Of a stretch of 25,593 nt of DNA, positions 15,512 through 23,706 are shown in pieces. Each line of letters opens with the position of its first letter. Within the stretch, counting starts at the first letter, position 1. The stretch spans positions 1 to 25,593 of the forward strand of contig DATCIH010000024.1 of NCBI GenBank assembly GCA_036507955.1, read 5' to 3'. The translations under genes were made by a program, and so were the position numbers. Under the pieces are notes generated by a model, which worked only from the letters and a program-made list of their open reading frames with translations, had not been told where the DNA came from and did not search any database. The DNA comes from DATCIH01 sp036507955. GTDB taxonomy: Bacteria; Bacillota; Clostridia; Clostridiales; Clostridiaceae.

Positions 15512-16885
15512 TTGATAGATAAGGTTTTGAAAACAATAAAAAAATATTGTATGGTAGAAAAAGGTGATAAAGTAATTGTAGCCGTTTCCGGAGGACCTGA
15601 TTCTATGTGTTTACTACACATTCTATATAAGCTAAAGGACTTACTGGGAATTCAAATAGTGGTAGCCCATGTAAATCATGGATTAAGGGGAGAGGAAGCT
15701 CTAAAAGACCAAGTATTTGTTGAAGACTTCTGCAATGAATATGCTATAAAATATTATTCCATAAATCTTGATATAAATAGTATAAGCATAGAAAATAATC
15801 TGTCCATTGAAACTGCAGCCAGGAATGAAAGATACAAGTATTTTTCAGAGCTTAAAAATCATATAGGAGCTAATAAAGTAGCTTTAGCTCATAATGCCAA
15901 TGACCAGGCTGAAACAGTTATTATGAGACTATTTCGAGGAACTGGTCTTGAAGGATTAGGAGGTATTAAACCAGTAAGAGATAAAATATATATAAGACCC
16001 CTACTATTTATTGAAAGATACGAGATAGAAAAATATTTAAAAGAAAGTTTAATAAATTTTAGAATAGATGAAAGCAATAATGAAGATATTTATACTAGGA
16101 ATAAAATTAGACTCCAACTTATACCTGTTTTGAAAACCTACAATTCAAATATTATTTCTTCTTTAAATACAATGGCAGAAGGTTTTAGAGAGGATAGTCA
16201 GTATTTTGAGGAGATATCTTTAGAAAAATATAGCAAATATGTATACGAAAAGGAAGATAAGGTTATTATTTTAAAAGGAGCTTTTTTAGAAAGAAAGCCA
16301 ATAATAAGCAGAATAATTAGATTAGCAATTACAAGACTTTCTGGGAATATTATAAATATTGAAAGAGTACATATAGAAAATATACTAGATATTCAAAAAC
16401 CACCTACTGGAAGAAAAACATTAGTTACAAATAATATTAAAGTTATCAATAATTATGGTGACCTTTCCCTCTCATTAAAAGAAGAAGATATTAATATTTA
16501 TAAAAGTGAAGTAAACCTTAATCTTGGCTATAACTCAACTAATAATATAAATATTAGAATTTTAAAAGAAAAAGAAAATTTTAATTTTCATGGAGATATC
16601 TTAACACAATATTTTGACTATGATAAAATACATGGAGCTATTATAATGAGATTCAGAAAGGATGGGGATAGATTTACACCGCTTGGAATGGAAGGAAGCA
16701 AAAAGATTAAGGATTATTTTATTGATCTGAAAGTACAACGTGAGGAAAGGGATAGGGTACCCTTAATCTGTTTTGGTGATAAAATAGCGTGGATAGTAGG
16801 CTATGGTATAGGAAATACTTTTAAAGTAAGTAGTAAAACTAGTAATATTCTAGAGATAAAATTTGAAGGTGAGGAAAACAAATGA
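15512..16885 (+). CDS. tilS: tRNA(Ile)-lysidine synthase
   Basis: Ligates lysine to C34 of the CAU tRNA-Ile so that it reads AUA. It has 457 residues. The N-terminal PP-loop ATPase motif SGGPDS is at 26-31, and the family pattern HNANDQAETVIMRLFRGTGLEGLGGI is at about 128-153. The C-terminal substrate-recognition domain ends about residue 450 (RFRKDGDRFTPLGMEGSKKIKDYFID). The start is TTG, supported by AGGAAG (15499-15504) 7 bases upstream. Its stop overlaps the hpt start (ATGA). Two TATAAT-like boxes (15476, 15488) precede it without good -35 partners. Confidence 0.96.
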   Translation: MIDKVLKTIKKYCMVEKGDKVIVAVSGGPDSMCLLHILYKLKDLLGIQIVVAHVNHGLRGEEALKDQVFVEDFCNEYAIKYYSINLDINSISIENNLSIETAARNERYKYFSELKNHIGANKVALAHNANDQAETVIMRLFRGTGLEGLGGIKPVRDKIYIRPLLFIERYEIEKYLKESLINFRIDESNNEDIYTRNKIRLQLIPVLKTYNSNIISSLNTMAEGFREDSQYFEEISLEKYSKYVYEKEDKVIILKGAFLERKPIISRIIRLAITRLSGNIINIERVHIENILDIQKPPTGRKTLVTNNIKVINNYGDLSLSLKEEDINIYKSEVNLNLGYNSTNNINIRILKEKENFNFHGDILTQYFDYDKIHGAIIMRFRKDGDRFTPLGMEGSKKIKDYFIDLKVQREERDRVPLICFGDKIAWIVGYGIGNTFKVSSKTSNILEIKFEGEENK

Positions 16886-17418
16886 AAAATGATATTAAGG
16901 AAATAATACTAGAAGAACAAGAAATAAGCGAAAGGATTATAAAGCTAGGTGAAGAAATAAGTAAAGATTATAAAGGAAAAGAATTAGTTCTTATAGGTGT
17001 ACTAAAGGGCTCAGTCATGTTTATGGCAGATTTAGCTAAAAGAATAAATATACCTTGTAGTATGGATTTCATGGCAGTATCAAGTTATGGCTCCTCAACT
17101 AAAACTAGTGGAGTAGTAAGAATTTTAAAGGATTTAGATTTTCAAATAGAAGATAAGGATGTATTGATTGTTGAAGATATAATCGATACTGGGATAACTC
17201 TAAAATTCCTTCTAGAAAATTTATATGCGAGAAAACCAAGGTCTGTTGAAATCATATGTCTTCTTAATAAAGAAGAAAGAAGGAAGGTTCAAATACCAGT
17301 TAAATACATTGGTTTTAACGTTCCAGATTTCTTTCTTGTAGGTTTCGGCTTAGATTTTGCGGAGAAATACAGAAATTTACCATATATAGGCGTATTAAAA
17401 GAAGAAATTTATAAATAA
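16882..17418 (+). CDS. hpt: hypoxanthine phosphoribosyltransferase
   Basis: Converts hypoxanthine (and guanine) with PRPP to IMP or GMP in purine salvage. It has 178 residues, the usual length. The flexible loop region SSYGSSTKTSG (about 67-77) and the PRPP-binding motif VLIVEDIIDTGIT (about 94-106) are intact. ATG overlaps the tilS stop by 4 bases, showing translational coupling. The same tilS-hpt-ftsH order occurs in many Firmicutes. Confidence 0.97.
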   Translation: MKNDIKEIILEEQEISERIIKLGEEISKDYKGKELVLIGVLKGSVMFMADLAKRINIPCSMDFMAVSSYGSSTKTSGVVRILKDLDFQIEDKDVLIVEDIIDTGITLKFLLENLYARKPRSVEIICLLNKEERRKVQIPVKYIGFNVPDFFLVGFGLDFAEKYRNLPYIGVLKEEIYK

Positions 17419-17422
17419 TTTC

Positions 17423-17451
17423 TTGTAATCAAATTTATGTTATGATACAAT
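17423..17451 (+). promoter_or_regulatory. putative sigma-A promoter of ftsH
   Basis: TTGTAA (17423-17428), 17 bases, TACAAT (17446-17451) with an upstream TGA that forms an extended -10. It lies just after the hpt stop and 62 bases before the ftsH start. Confidence 0.6.
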
Positions 17452-17513
17452 TTTAAAATGTAGATATTAAAAATATCACATCAAGTTTTTATCAGGAAAG
17501 AGAGGTGCACAGA

Positions 17514-19319
17514 TTGAAAAAATTATCAAGTGCAACAGTATGGATTTTAGCTCTTATTATGATTATAGCTTTAGCTTCTGTACTTATGAGCGTAAATAAA
17601 GGCGAAAATGCTATAACTTTTAGTACCTTCCAAAAGCAGTGGTTAGGTGATAATATAAAGAGTATTACCGTAAAAGAAGATAGAATGTCAGTCACTGGTG
17701 TATATAAAAATGGAACTGCCTTTGATACTGTAGTGCCAGGAGATAGGCTGGATCAATTTTTACAAGAAAATCAAAAGGACGGAAGCATAGTAGATGAGAT
17801 TTATACAAAACCCGCTTCTATGCCAGCTTGGTTTCAATACCTTCCTACCTTAATATTGATTATCATATTAGTTGCCTTTTGGTTTATGTTTATGCAGCAA
17901 TCACAAGGAGGCGGGAACAGAGGGGTAATGAATTTCGGAAAGAGCCGGGCAAAACTAGCTACTCCGGATAAAAAGAAAGTTACCTTTGAGGATGTTGCTG
18001 GAGCAGATGAAGAAAAAGCTGAACTAGCAGAGATAGTTGATTTCCTAAAGCAACCTAAAAAATACATGGAGATGGGTGCAAGAATACCTAAGGGAGTGCT
18101 ATTAATTGGACCTCCAGGAACAGGTAAGACCTTGCTGGCTAGGGCTATATCCGGGGAAGCAGGAGTGCCTTTCTTTAGCATATCAGGTTCAGATTTTGTG
18201 GAAATGTTCGTTGGAGTAGGTGCTTCTAGAGTAAGAGACCTCTTTGAGCAAGCTAAGAAAAATGCACCATGTATAATCTTTATAGATGAAATTGATGCAG
18301 TTGGTAGACAAAGGGGAGCAGGACTTGGAGGCGGCCATGATGAAAGGGAACAGACCTTGAATCAACTTTTAGTTGAGATGGATGGCTTCGGGGTTAACGA
18401 AGGCATAATAATGATTGCTGCAACTAATAGGCCTGATATTTTAGATCCAGCTCTGCTAAGACCAGGTAGATTTGATAGACAAATATTAGTTGGTATACCT
18501 GATATAAAGGGTAGAGAAGAAATATTAAAGGTTCATTCAAAGAATAAACCTCTTTCAGAGGAAGTTAAGTTAAGTGTATTAGCAAAGAGAACCCCTGGCT
18601 TTACTGGGGCAGATCTTGAAAACCTCATGAATGAATCAGCACTTCTTGCTGTTAGAAACGGTAAACCTGTTATAGGTATGGTTGAGCTTGAGGAAGCTGT
18701 AACTAGGGTTATTGCAGGACCTGAGAAAAAGAGCAGAGTTGTTAGTGAAAAGGATAGAAAGCTTACCGCTTATCATGAAGCAGGTCATGCAGTTGTTATG
18801 ATGCTCCTGCCAAATGCAGATCCAATTCATCAGGTTAGTATAATTCCAAGAGGAATGGCAGGCGGTTTTACTATGCCACTTCCAGAAGAAGATAGAGCCT
18901 ATATGTCAAAGGCTAGGCTAGAAGATGAGATGGTTGGGCTTCTTGGTGGAAGAGTTGCTGAAAAGCTTATTTTAGGAGATATTAGCACAGGTGCTAAAAG
19001 CGATATAGATAGAGCTTCCGGCATAGCTAGAAAAATGGTTATGGAATATGGAATGAGTGATGAATTAGGACCAATCAGCTTCTCTACAGGACATGATGAG
19101 ATATTTATCGGTAGAGATCTTGGTAGAAGTAGAAACTTTAGTGAAGAGGTTGGAGCTAAGATAGATAAAGAGATAAGAAGATTTATTGACGATGCGTATA
19201 TAAAAGCTCAAAAATTACTAGGTGATAACGTTAATAAGCTTCACAATGTTGCTCAAGGTTTAATGGAAAAAGAAAAGCTTGAAGCTGCAGACTTAAAGGA
19301 ATTATTTAATAGAGCATAA
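17514..19319 (+). CDS. ftsH: ATP-dependent zinc metalloprotease FtsH
   Basis: A membrane-anchored AAA+ protease that removes misfolded and regulatory proteins. Start TTG at 17514 is preferred because the AGAGGTG ribosome binding site (17501-17507) lies 6 bases upstream; the GTG at 17505 is part of that site. The 601-residue product has a membrane segment near 8-28, an extracytoplasmic domain, and a second segment near 100-122. The AAA module has Walker A GPPGTGKT (199-206), the pore motif FVG, Walker B IIFIDEID and an SRH region. The protease site HEAGH is at 421-425. The C-terminus is short. A terminator follows. Confidence 0.97.
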   Translation: MKKLSSATVWILALIMIIALASVLMSVNKGENAITFSTFQKQWLGDNIKSITVKEDRMSVTGVYKNGTAFDTVVPGDRLDQFLQENQKDGSIVDEIYTKPASMPAWFQYLPTLILIIILVAFWFMFMQQSQGGGNRGVMNFGKSRAKLATPDKKKVTFEDVAGADEEKAELAEIVDFLKQPKKYMEMGARIPKGVLLIGPPGTGKTLLARAISGEAGVPFFSISGSDFVEMFVGVGASRVRDLFEQAKKNAPCIIFIDEIDAVGRQRGAGLGGGHDEREQTLNQLLVEMDGFGVNEGIIMIAATNRPDILDPALLRPGRFDRQILVGIPDIKGREEILKVHSKNKPLSEEVKLSVLAKRTPGFTGADLENLMNESALLAVRNGKPVIGMVELEEAVTRVIAGPEKKSRVVSEKDRKLTAYHEAGHAVVMMLLPNADPIHQVSIIPRGMAGGFTMPLPEEDRAYMSKARLEDEMVGLLGGRVAEKLILGDISTGAKSDIDRASGIARKMVMEYGMSDELGPISFSTGHDEIFIGRDLGRSRNFSEEVGAKIDKEIRRFIDDAYIKAQKLLGDNVNKLHNVAQGLMEKEKLEAADLKELFNRA

Positions 19320-19328
19320 TTAATGTAT

Positions 19329-19365
19329 TATAAAACGCATGTTAGTGTATAGCATGCGTTTTATA
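19329..19365 (+). terminator. hairpin terminator after ftsH
   Basis: TATAAAACGCATG (19329-19341) pairs with CATGCGTTTTATA (19353-19365), a perfect 13-bp stem. The 3' arm itself supplies TTTT; the tail is TATAAG rather than a U-run. The stem is also nearly symmetric on the other strand. Confidence 0.65.
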
Positions 19366-19391
19366 TATAAGTATTATTTTAAGAGGTATAT

Positions 19392-20210
19392 ATGAATCAA
19401 TATTTATTAGAAAAAGAGATTAAAGATGATTTTATTAAAAACATATTTTACTATGAAGAAACGGATTCAACAAATACTAGAGCTAAGGAATATATAGGCG
19501 TAGGAAACTCTATATTTATAACAGATTATCAGTCAAAGGGAAGGGGTAGGTTTAATAGGTCTTGGGACGCGCCCAGAGGTAAGGACTTAATGTTTTCTAT
19601 TCTAATAACTGAGATTAAAGATATTAATAAGGCTTCTTCCCTTACTGTTATTGCTGGCCTTTCAGTACTACAAGCAATAAATAGTACTTATAAGCTTAAG
19701 CTCAAGCTAAAATGGCCCAATGATATTATATATAAGGGAAAAAAGCTATGTGGGATATTAGCAGAGTCCAAGAATGCAGGTAAGGAAGGGCTTATAATTG
19801 GAATCGGGATAAACTGTAATAATTTAATGTTTACCAAAGACCTTATAGATAAGGGAACCTCCATTGCACTTATTACAGGAGAAGAGGTAAATAGGGTAGA
19901 GCTTCTAAAAAAGGTTCTAAGGAATTTTAATAAGAACTTTATTATTTTTCGTGATAAAGGAATAGGTTTTTTTCAGAATAGTCTAAGAGAAAATTCTTTA
20001 GAACTCGGAAGATATATATACATAACAAAGAAAAGTGAAATAGTAAAAGCAAAAGCTCTAGATATAAATGAAAATGGAACCTTACTCATCCAACATAAGG
20101 ATGGAGCTTTAGAGGATCTTTTGTCTGGAGAAATTAATATTGAAGGAGTATACGGCTATAATAATACAATTAATATTATTTCGTCTAATATTATTGAGAA
20201 TAAATCTTGA
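19392..20210 (+). CDS. birA: biotin-[acetyl-CoA-carboxylase] ligase without HTH domain
   Basis: Activates biotin to biotinyl-AMP and transfers it to carboxylase carrier proteins. It has 272 residues. The catalytic core begins almost at once: ETDSTNTRA (23-31), the biotin/AMP loop GRGRFNRSW (50-58) and KWPND (107-111). A small C-terminal SH3-like domain follows (about 220-265). The winged-helix domain seen in bifunctional BirA, usually 60-80 residues before ETDSTN, is absent, so this is a group I (non-repressor) enzyme. No birA-like HTH is encoded nearby. A short ribosome binding site (AGAGG) precedes the ATG. Confidence 0.93.
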   Translation: MNQYLLEKEIKDDFIKNIFYYEETDSTNTRAKEYIGVGNSIFITDYQSKGRGRFNRSWDAPRGKDLMFSILITEIKDINKASSLTVIAGLSVLQAINSTYKLKLKLKWPNDIIYKGKKLCGILAESKNAGKEGLIIGIGINCNNLMFTKDLIDKGTSIALITGEEVNRVELLKKVLRNFNKNFIIFRDKGIGFFQNSLRENSLELGRYIYITKKSEIVKAKALDINENGTLLIQHKDGALEDLLSGEINIEGVYGYNNTINIISSNIIENKS

Positions 20211-20234
20211 CAAATATTTTTGTTAAGTTAAAAT
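20207..20234 (+). promoter_or_regulatory. promoter of coaX-dus overlapping the birA stop codon
   Basis: TTGACA (20207-20212) contains the birA TGA stop (20208-20210). TAAAAT (20229-20234) follows after 16 bases. The resulting leader before the coaX ATG is about 90 bases. Confidence 0.75.
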
Positions 20235-20328
20235 ATCATTATTGTTTAAAACAATAGTAGACCATAGATATATTTTATAGTTTAAATCTACAAAGTAGGG
20301 TGGACTAATTCAATAGGAGGGTGGTAAT

Positions 20329-21132
20329 ATGATTCTTGCTGTAGATGTAGGAAATTCTAATATAGTTCTAGGCGTATACCAAGGGGAGGATTTGATTGCT
20401 GATTGGAGACTTTCCACAGATATAAAGAGAACCTCTGATGAATTTGGTATTCAAGTTATACAACTGTTTATACAAGATGAGTTGGACCCATCTAAGGTCA
20501 ATGGAATTATTATATCCTCAGTGGTTCCAAGTATCATGTACTCCCTTGAGCACATGATAAGAAAATATTTTAAGCATGAACCTATAATCGTAGGACCAGG
20601 AATTAAAACAGGATTAAATATCAAATATGAAAATCCAAGAGAGGTTGGAGCAGATAGGATTGTCAATGCAGTAGCTGCTCATCATCTTTATCATAAATCC
20701 TTGATTGTAGTTGATTTTGGTACCGCAACTACTTTTTGTGCTATAAGAAAAAACGGAGATTATTTAGGAGGTACTATTTGTCCAGGAATAAAAATTTCGG
20801 CAGATGCCCTATTTGAGAAGGCAGCAAAGCTTCCTAGAGTTGAACTTGTTAAGCCTTCTGGGGTTATTTGCAGAAATACCGTAGCTAGCATTCAAGCTGG
20901 ATTAGTTTACGGATTTACAGGACAAGTTGATTTTATTGTTAATAAGATGAAAGAGGAAATGCTGCTCCTAGGAGAAGAATCTCCATATGTTATAGCAACC
21001 GGCGGAGTTGCTAAGCTTATATCTTTAGAGTCTAGAACAATAGATAAATTAGATCCCTTTTTAACTCTTATAGGGTTACGGCTTATTTATGAGAAAAATG
21101 CTGAGGATAAGGAAGGCGTAATTTACTTATGA
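20329..21132 (+). CDS. coaX: type III pantothenate kinase
   Basis: Catalyses the first step of coenzyme A synthesis, phosphorylating pantothenate. It has 267 residues. The ASKHA-fold phosphate motif DVGNSN is at 5-10. GADRIVNAVAAHHLY and VDFGTATTFCAI carry the conserved acidic residues, with GGTICPGIKIS after. Type III kinases need a monovalent cation (family knowledge). AGGAGGG precedes the ATG. Its stop overlaps the dus start (ATGA), so the two are translationally coupled. Confidence 0.96.
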   Translation: MILAVDVGNSNIVLGVYQGEDLIADWRLSTDIKRTSDEFGIQVIQLFIQDELDPSKVNGIIISSVVPSIMYSLEHMIRKYFKHEPIIVGPGIKTGLNIKYENPREVGADRIVNAVAAHHLYHKSLIVVDFGTATTFCAIRKNGDYLGGTICPGIKISADALFEKAAKLPRVELVKPSGVICRNTVASIQAGLVYGFTGQVDFIVNKMKEEMLLLGEESPYVIATGGVAKLISLESRTIDKLDPFLTLIGLRLIYEKNAEDKEGVIYL

Positions 21133-22094
21133 AGATAGGAAATTTTCAAATAGAAAACAGGGTGTTTTTAGCCCCACTCGCAGGGGTTACGGACCTACCT
21201 TTTAGAGAAATATGCAAAGATATGGGAGCTGGACTTACCTATACTGAGATGGTATCTGCAAGGGGCATATATCATGGTAGTGTGAATACAATAAGAATGC
21301 TCCAAATTGGAGCTGGGGAAAAGCTGGCTGGAGTACAGCTATTTGGTAATGATCCCTTTATTATGGCTAAGGTTGCTGAAGGGTTTAATAATAGAGAGGA
21401 CATAGCCCTCATAGATATTAATATGGGTTGCCCTGTCCCTAAAATAGTTAGAAATGGAGAAGGCTCAGCCCTTATGAAGGTGCCAAAGCTAGCAGCAGAA
21501 ATTGTTCGTGAGGTTAAGAAAGCTTCCAATAAACCTGTCACTGCAAAGTTTCGAATGGGTTTTCATCATTTAGATATCAATGCAGTTGAATTTGGGAAAA
21601 CACTAGAGGAAGCTGGAGTTGATGCAGTTACAGTTCATGGACGAACCAGAGAACAGATGTATATGGGAAAAGCAGACTGGGATATTATAAAAAAGGTTAA
21701 AGAAGAGTTATCTATACCTGTTATTGGTAATGGAGATTTGTTTTCCCATGAGGATGCACTTAATATGCTTTCCTACACTAATTGTGATGGTATTATGTTA
21801 GCAAGGGGAGCTTTAGGTAACCCATGGATATTTAGACAAATTAAGCAGGCCTTAGCTTGCGTGGAAATAACATATCCAACTCCTAAGGAAAAAATAGAGT
21901 TATGTATTTCTCATTTGATAGCAGAAGAGGAATATATAGGAGAAAGAGCAATAATTGAAATGAGAAAGCATGTTGGCTGGTATCTGAAGGGACTAAAATA
22001 TAGTAGTGAAATAAAGGCTTCAATAAATAGTGAAATTAAAAAAGATAAGGTATTAGAAATATTAAAATCTTACATACAGATGCTAAATAATTAG
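21129..22094 (+). CDS. dus: tRNA-dihydrouridine synthase (DusB-like)
   Basis: An FMN enzyme that reduces uridines in the tRNA D-loop. It has 321 residues. The opening FLAPLAGVTDLPFR is the family FMN-binding start. Catalytic Cys101 lies in NMGCPVPKIVRNGEGSALM, followed by TAKFRMG, VHGRTREQMYMGKADW and PVIGNGD. It is the positional equivalent of B. subtilis yacF, between coaX and lysS. The exact uridine positions modified cannot be told. Confidence 0.95.
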   Translation: MKIGNFQIENRVFLAPLAGVTDLPFREICKDMGAGLTYTEMVSARGIYHGSVNTIRMLQIGAGEKLAGVQLFGNDPFIMAKVAEGFNNREDIALIDINMGCPVPKIVRNGEGSALMKVPKLAAEIVREVKKASNKPVTAKFRMGFHHLDINAVEFGKTLEEAGVDAVTVHGRTREQMYMGKADWDIIKKVKEELSIPVIGNGDLFSHEDALNMLSYTNCDGIMLARGALGNPWIFRQIKQALACVEITYPTPKEKIELCISHLIAEEEYIGERAIIEMRKHVGWYLKGLKYSSEIKASINSEIKKDKVLEILKSYIQMLNN

Positions 22095-22156
22095 GTTATT
22101 TATTTTGATAATTAGGAATAATATATATAACATAGCACGCATGTAGGGTGATTTAA

Positions 22157-22984
22157 TTGAATTCAGTGCTCAGTATCAAAGTGAAGCCTGGTGAGCTATA
22201 TGATAAATATACTAGATTTCAAAGCTTTAAAGATAGGGTAAAAATAGAATTTTTAAACACAGTTTTTTTAAAGGACTTAAATCTAAAGATTTATAACGGA
22301 GTTATACCTCCTAATATAAATAGCATTGCTTTTAAAAAGAATATAGAAAAGGTAATTAGAAAACCAAGAGAAAATATTAGCTTAGCTCCTAAGACCTTTA
22401 GAAAACTTGATTTAGATTATTATAGTAGTTTTCAAAGGGAACTTTTTTATTATAGCATTGTAAATAGTATTAAGCTTATATTAAGGGCAAGAAAAAAAAG
22501 CATACAAACTTCTCCTATTTTAGTTTATGATGGTGCGGACCCTATAAATAGGGGGATTATATCAGTATTATCCATGAGCTGTCAGTATCTAATACTATTA
22601 AGCAAAGATATAAAAAGGACTAGAGCGATTCAAGAATATATAATAAGTAACTATGGAGTAACTCCTATAGTAACAAATGATGTAAATTTTGCTTTAGAGG
22701 AAGCTGACTTTATAATAAGCTCAAAGGATATATGTTTAAAAGAAGATAAATATATATGGGTATTAGATAAATCATATAACAAAGCTAGTAATGGTATTTA
22801 TATAAATGATGTAAGTTATTGTGTGCCTTGGAAAATGAATGAGGAAGAAAACAGATCTACCATATCCCTAGAACTGCTAGGTGCCATTTTAGGCCAAATG
22901 GAAGAAAAAAGCATTTATTTATCTTTGAAGAAAAACCAGGTTTTCTTGGATAATATTTTATTTAATGATAAGATAATTGATTAA
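22157..22984 (+). CDS. uncharacterised protein with Rossmann-like segment
   Basis: A 275-residue protein I do not recognise as a named family. Residues 120-190 read like a dinucleotide-binding fold: a strand (PILVYDGADPINRGIISVL), a second strand (QYLILLSKDIKRTRAIQEYI) and an end resembling an oxidoreductase (VNFALEEADFIISS). This is reminiscent of shikimate or glutamyl-tRNA reductase type domains, but the canonical GxGxxG is replaced by DGADPINRG. The N-terminal 115 residues are basic and lack known motifs. The start is TTG with AGGGTGA 5 bases before. It lies 62 bases after dus and 224 bases before greA. A weak TTGATA (22105-22110) and TAACAT pair may be its promoter. Confidence 0.8.
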   Translation: MNSVLSIKVKPGELYDKYTRFQSFKDRVKIEFLNTVFLKDLNLKIYNGVIPPNINSIAFKKNIEKVIRKPRENISLAPKTFRKLDLDYYSSFQRELFYYSIVNSIKLILRARKKSIQTSPILVYDGADPINRGIISVLSMSCQYLILLSKDIKRTRAIQEYIISNYGVTPIVTNDVNFALEEADFIISSKDICLKEDKYIWVLDKSYNKASNGIYINDVSYCVPWKMNEEENRSTISLELLGAILGQMEEKSIYLSLKKNQVFLDNILFNDKIID

Positions 22985-23030
22985 TTAGAATATAGAACGA
23001 ATTTGTAAATAATAAATAAATTTGTAAATG

Positions 23031-23059
23031 TTGACTTTATCTCAATGCTGTTTTATAAT
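23031..23059 (+). promoter_or_regulatory. sigma-A promoter of greA-lysS
   Basis: TTGACT (23031-23036), 17 bases, TATAAT (23054-23059). Two direct copies of AATTTGTAAAT (23000-23010 and 23019-23029), 19 bases apart, end right at the -35. The leader to the greA ATG is about 140 bases. Confidence 0.85.
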
Positions 23060-23153
23060 TACTTAAATACTTAGGAATATAGTGAAATTAATTAAATAAT
23101 ACCAATAATTTTATTGCCTATAGGGCTTTCTATTTTTTTATAGACATAGATGT

Positions 23154-23171
23154 TAATAATAATAATAATAA
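23154..23171. repeat. (TAA)6 trinucleotide repeat in the greA leader
   Basis: Six perfect TAA units lie between the greA promoter and its ribosome binding site, followed by TTATTTATT, which can pair back with them. Copy number could vary between strains. Confidence 0.8.
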
Positions 23172-23208
23172 TTATTTATTGTATTATACTAATAAAGAGG
23201 AGAAAACA

Positions 23209-23685
23209 ATGAGCGATAAAAAGTACGTAATGACCTATGAAGGAGTAAAAAAACTTGAGGATGAGCTTGAAAACCTTAAGAGTGTAAAAAGAAAGGACAT
23301 CACAGAAAAAATAAAGGTAGCCCTTTCCTTTGGAGATTTAAGTGAAAATGCAGAGTATGATGAGGCTAAAAATGAGCAGGCATTTGTAGAAGGCAGAATA
23401 ATGTCACTTGAAAATATGCTTAAAAATGCCACCGTAATTGATGAAAATGATATTTCCACAGATATAGTAAATGTGGGGGCTATTGTAAAGGTAAAAGATT
23501 TTCTATATGATGAAGAGGTAGAATATACAATAGTTGGCTCTGCTGAGGCAGATCCACTTGAAAATAGAATATCAAACGAATCTCCAGTAGGAGAAGGACT
23601 TATGAACAAAAAAGTTGGAGCAATTGTTGAAATTTCAGTACCAGATGGTATATGCAAATATGAAATATTGGGGATAAGAAGGTAA
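23209..23685 (+). CDS. greA: transcription elongation factor GreA
   Basis: Rescues backtracked RNA polymerase by stimulating transcript cleavage. With ATG at 23209 it has 158 residues, the standard length; the ribosome binding site AGAGGAG (23196-23202) fits this start, whereas an in-frame TTG at 23179 has none. The N-terminal coiled coil (about 8-75) ends at its tip with the acidic DLSENAEYDEAK. The C-terminal FKBP-like domain contains GAIVKVKDFLYDEEVEYTIVGSAEADP and SPVGEGLMNKKVG. It is closely followed by lysS (21 bases), so they form an operon. Confidence 0.97.
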   Translation: MSDKKYVMTYEGVKKLEDELENLKSVKRKDITEKIKVALSFGDLSENAEYDEAKNEQAFVEGRIMSLENMLKNATVIDENDISTDIVNVGAIVKVKDFLYDEEVEYTIVGSAEADPLENRISNESPVGEGLMNKKVGAIVEISVPDGICKYEILGIRR

Positions 23686-23706
23686 ATTGAGTTAGGAGGA
23701 AATAGT

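Noticed and set aside
23113..23145. Attenuator-like stem with T-run in the greA leader
   Set aside because: The best stem I can draw is about 4 bp (ATAG/CTAT); too weak to call.
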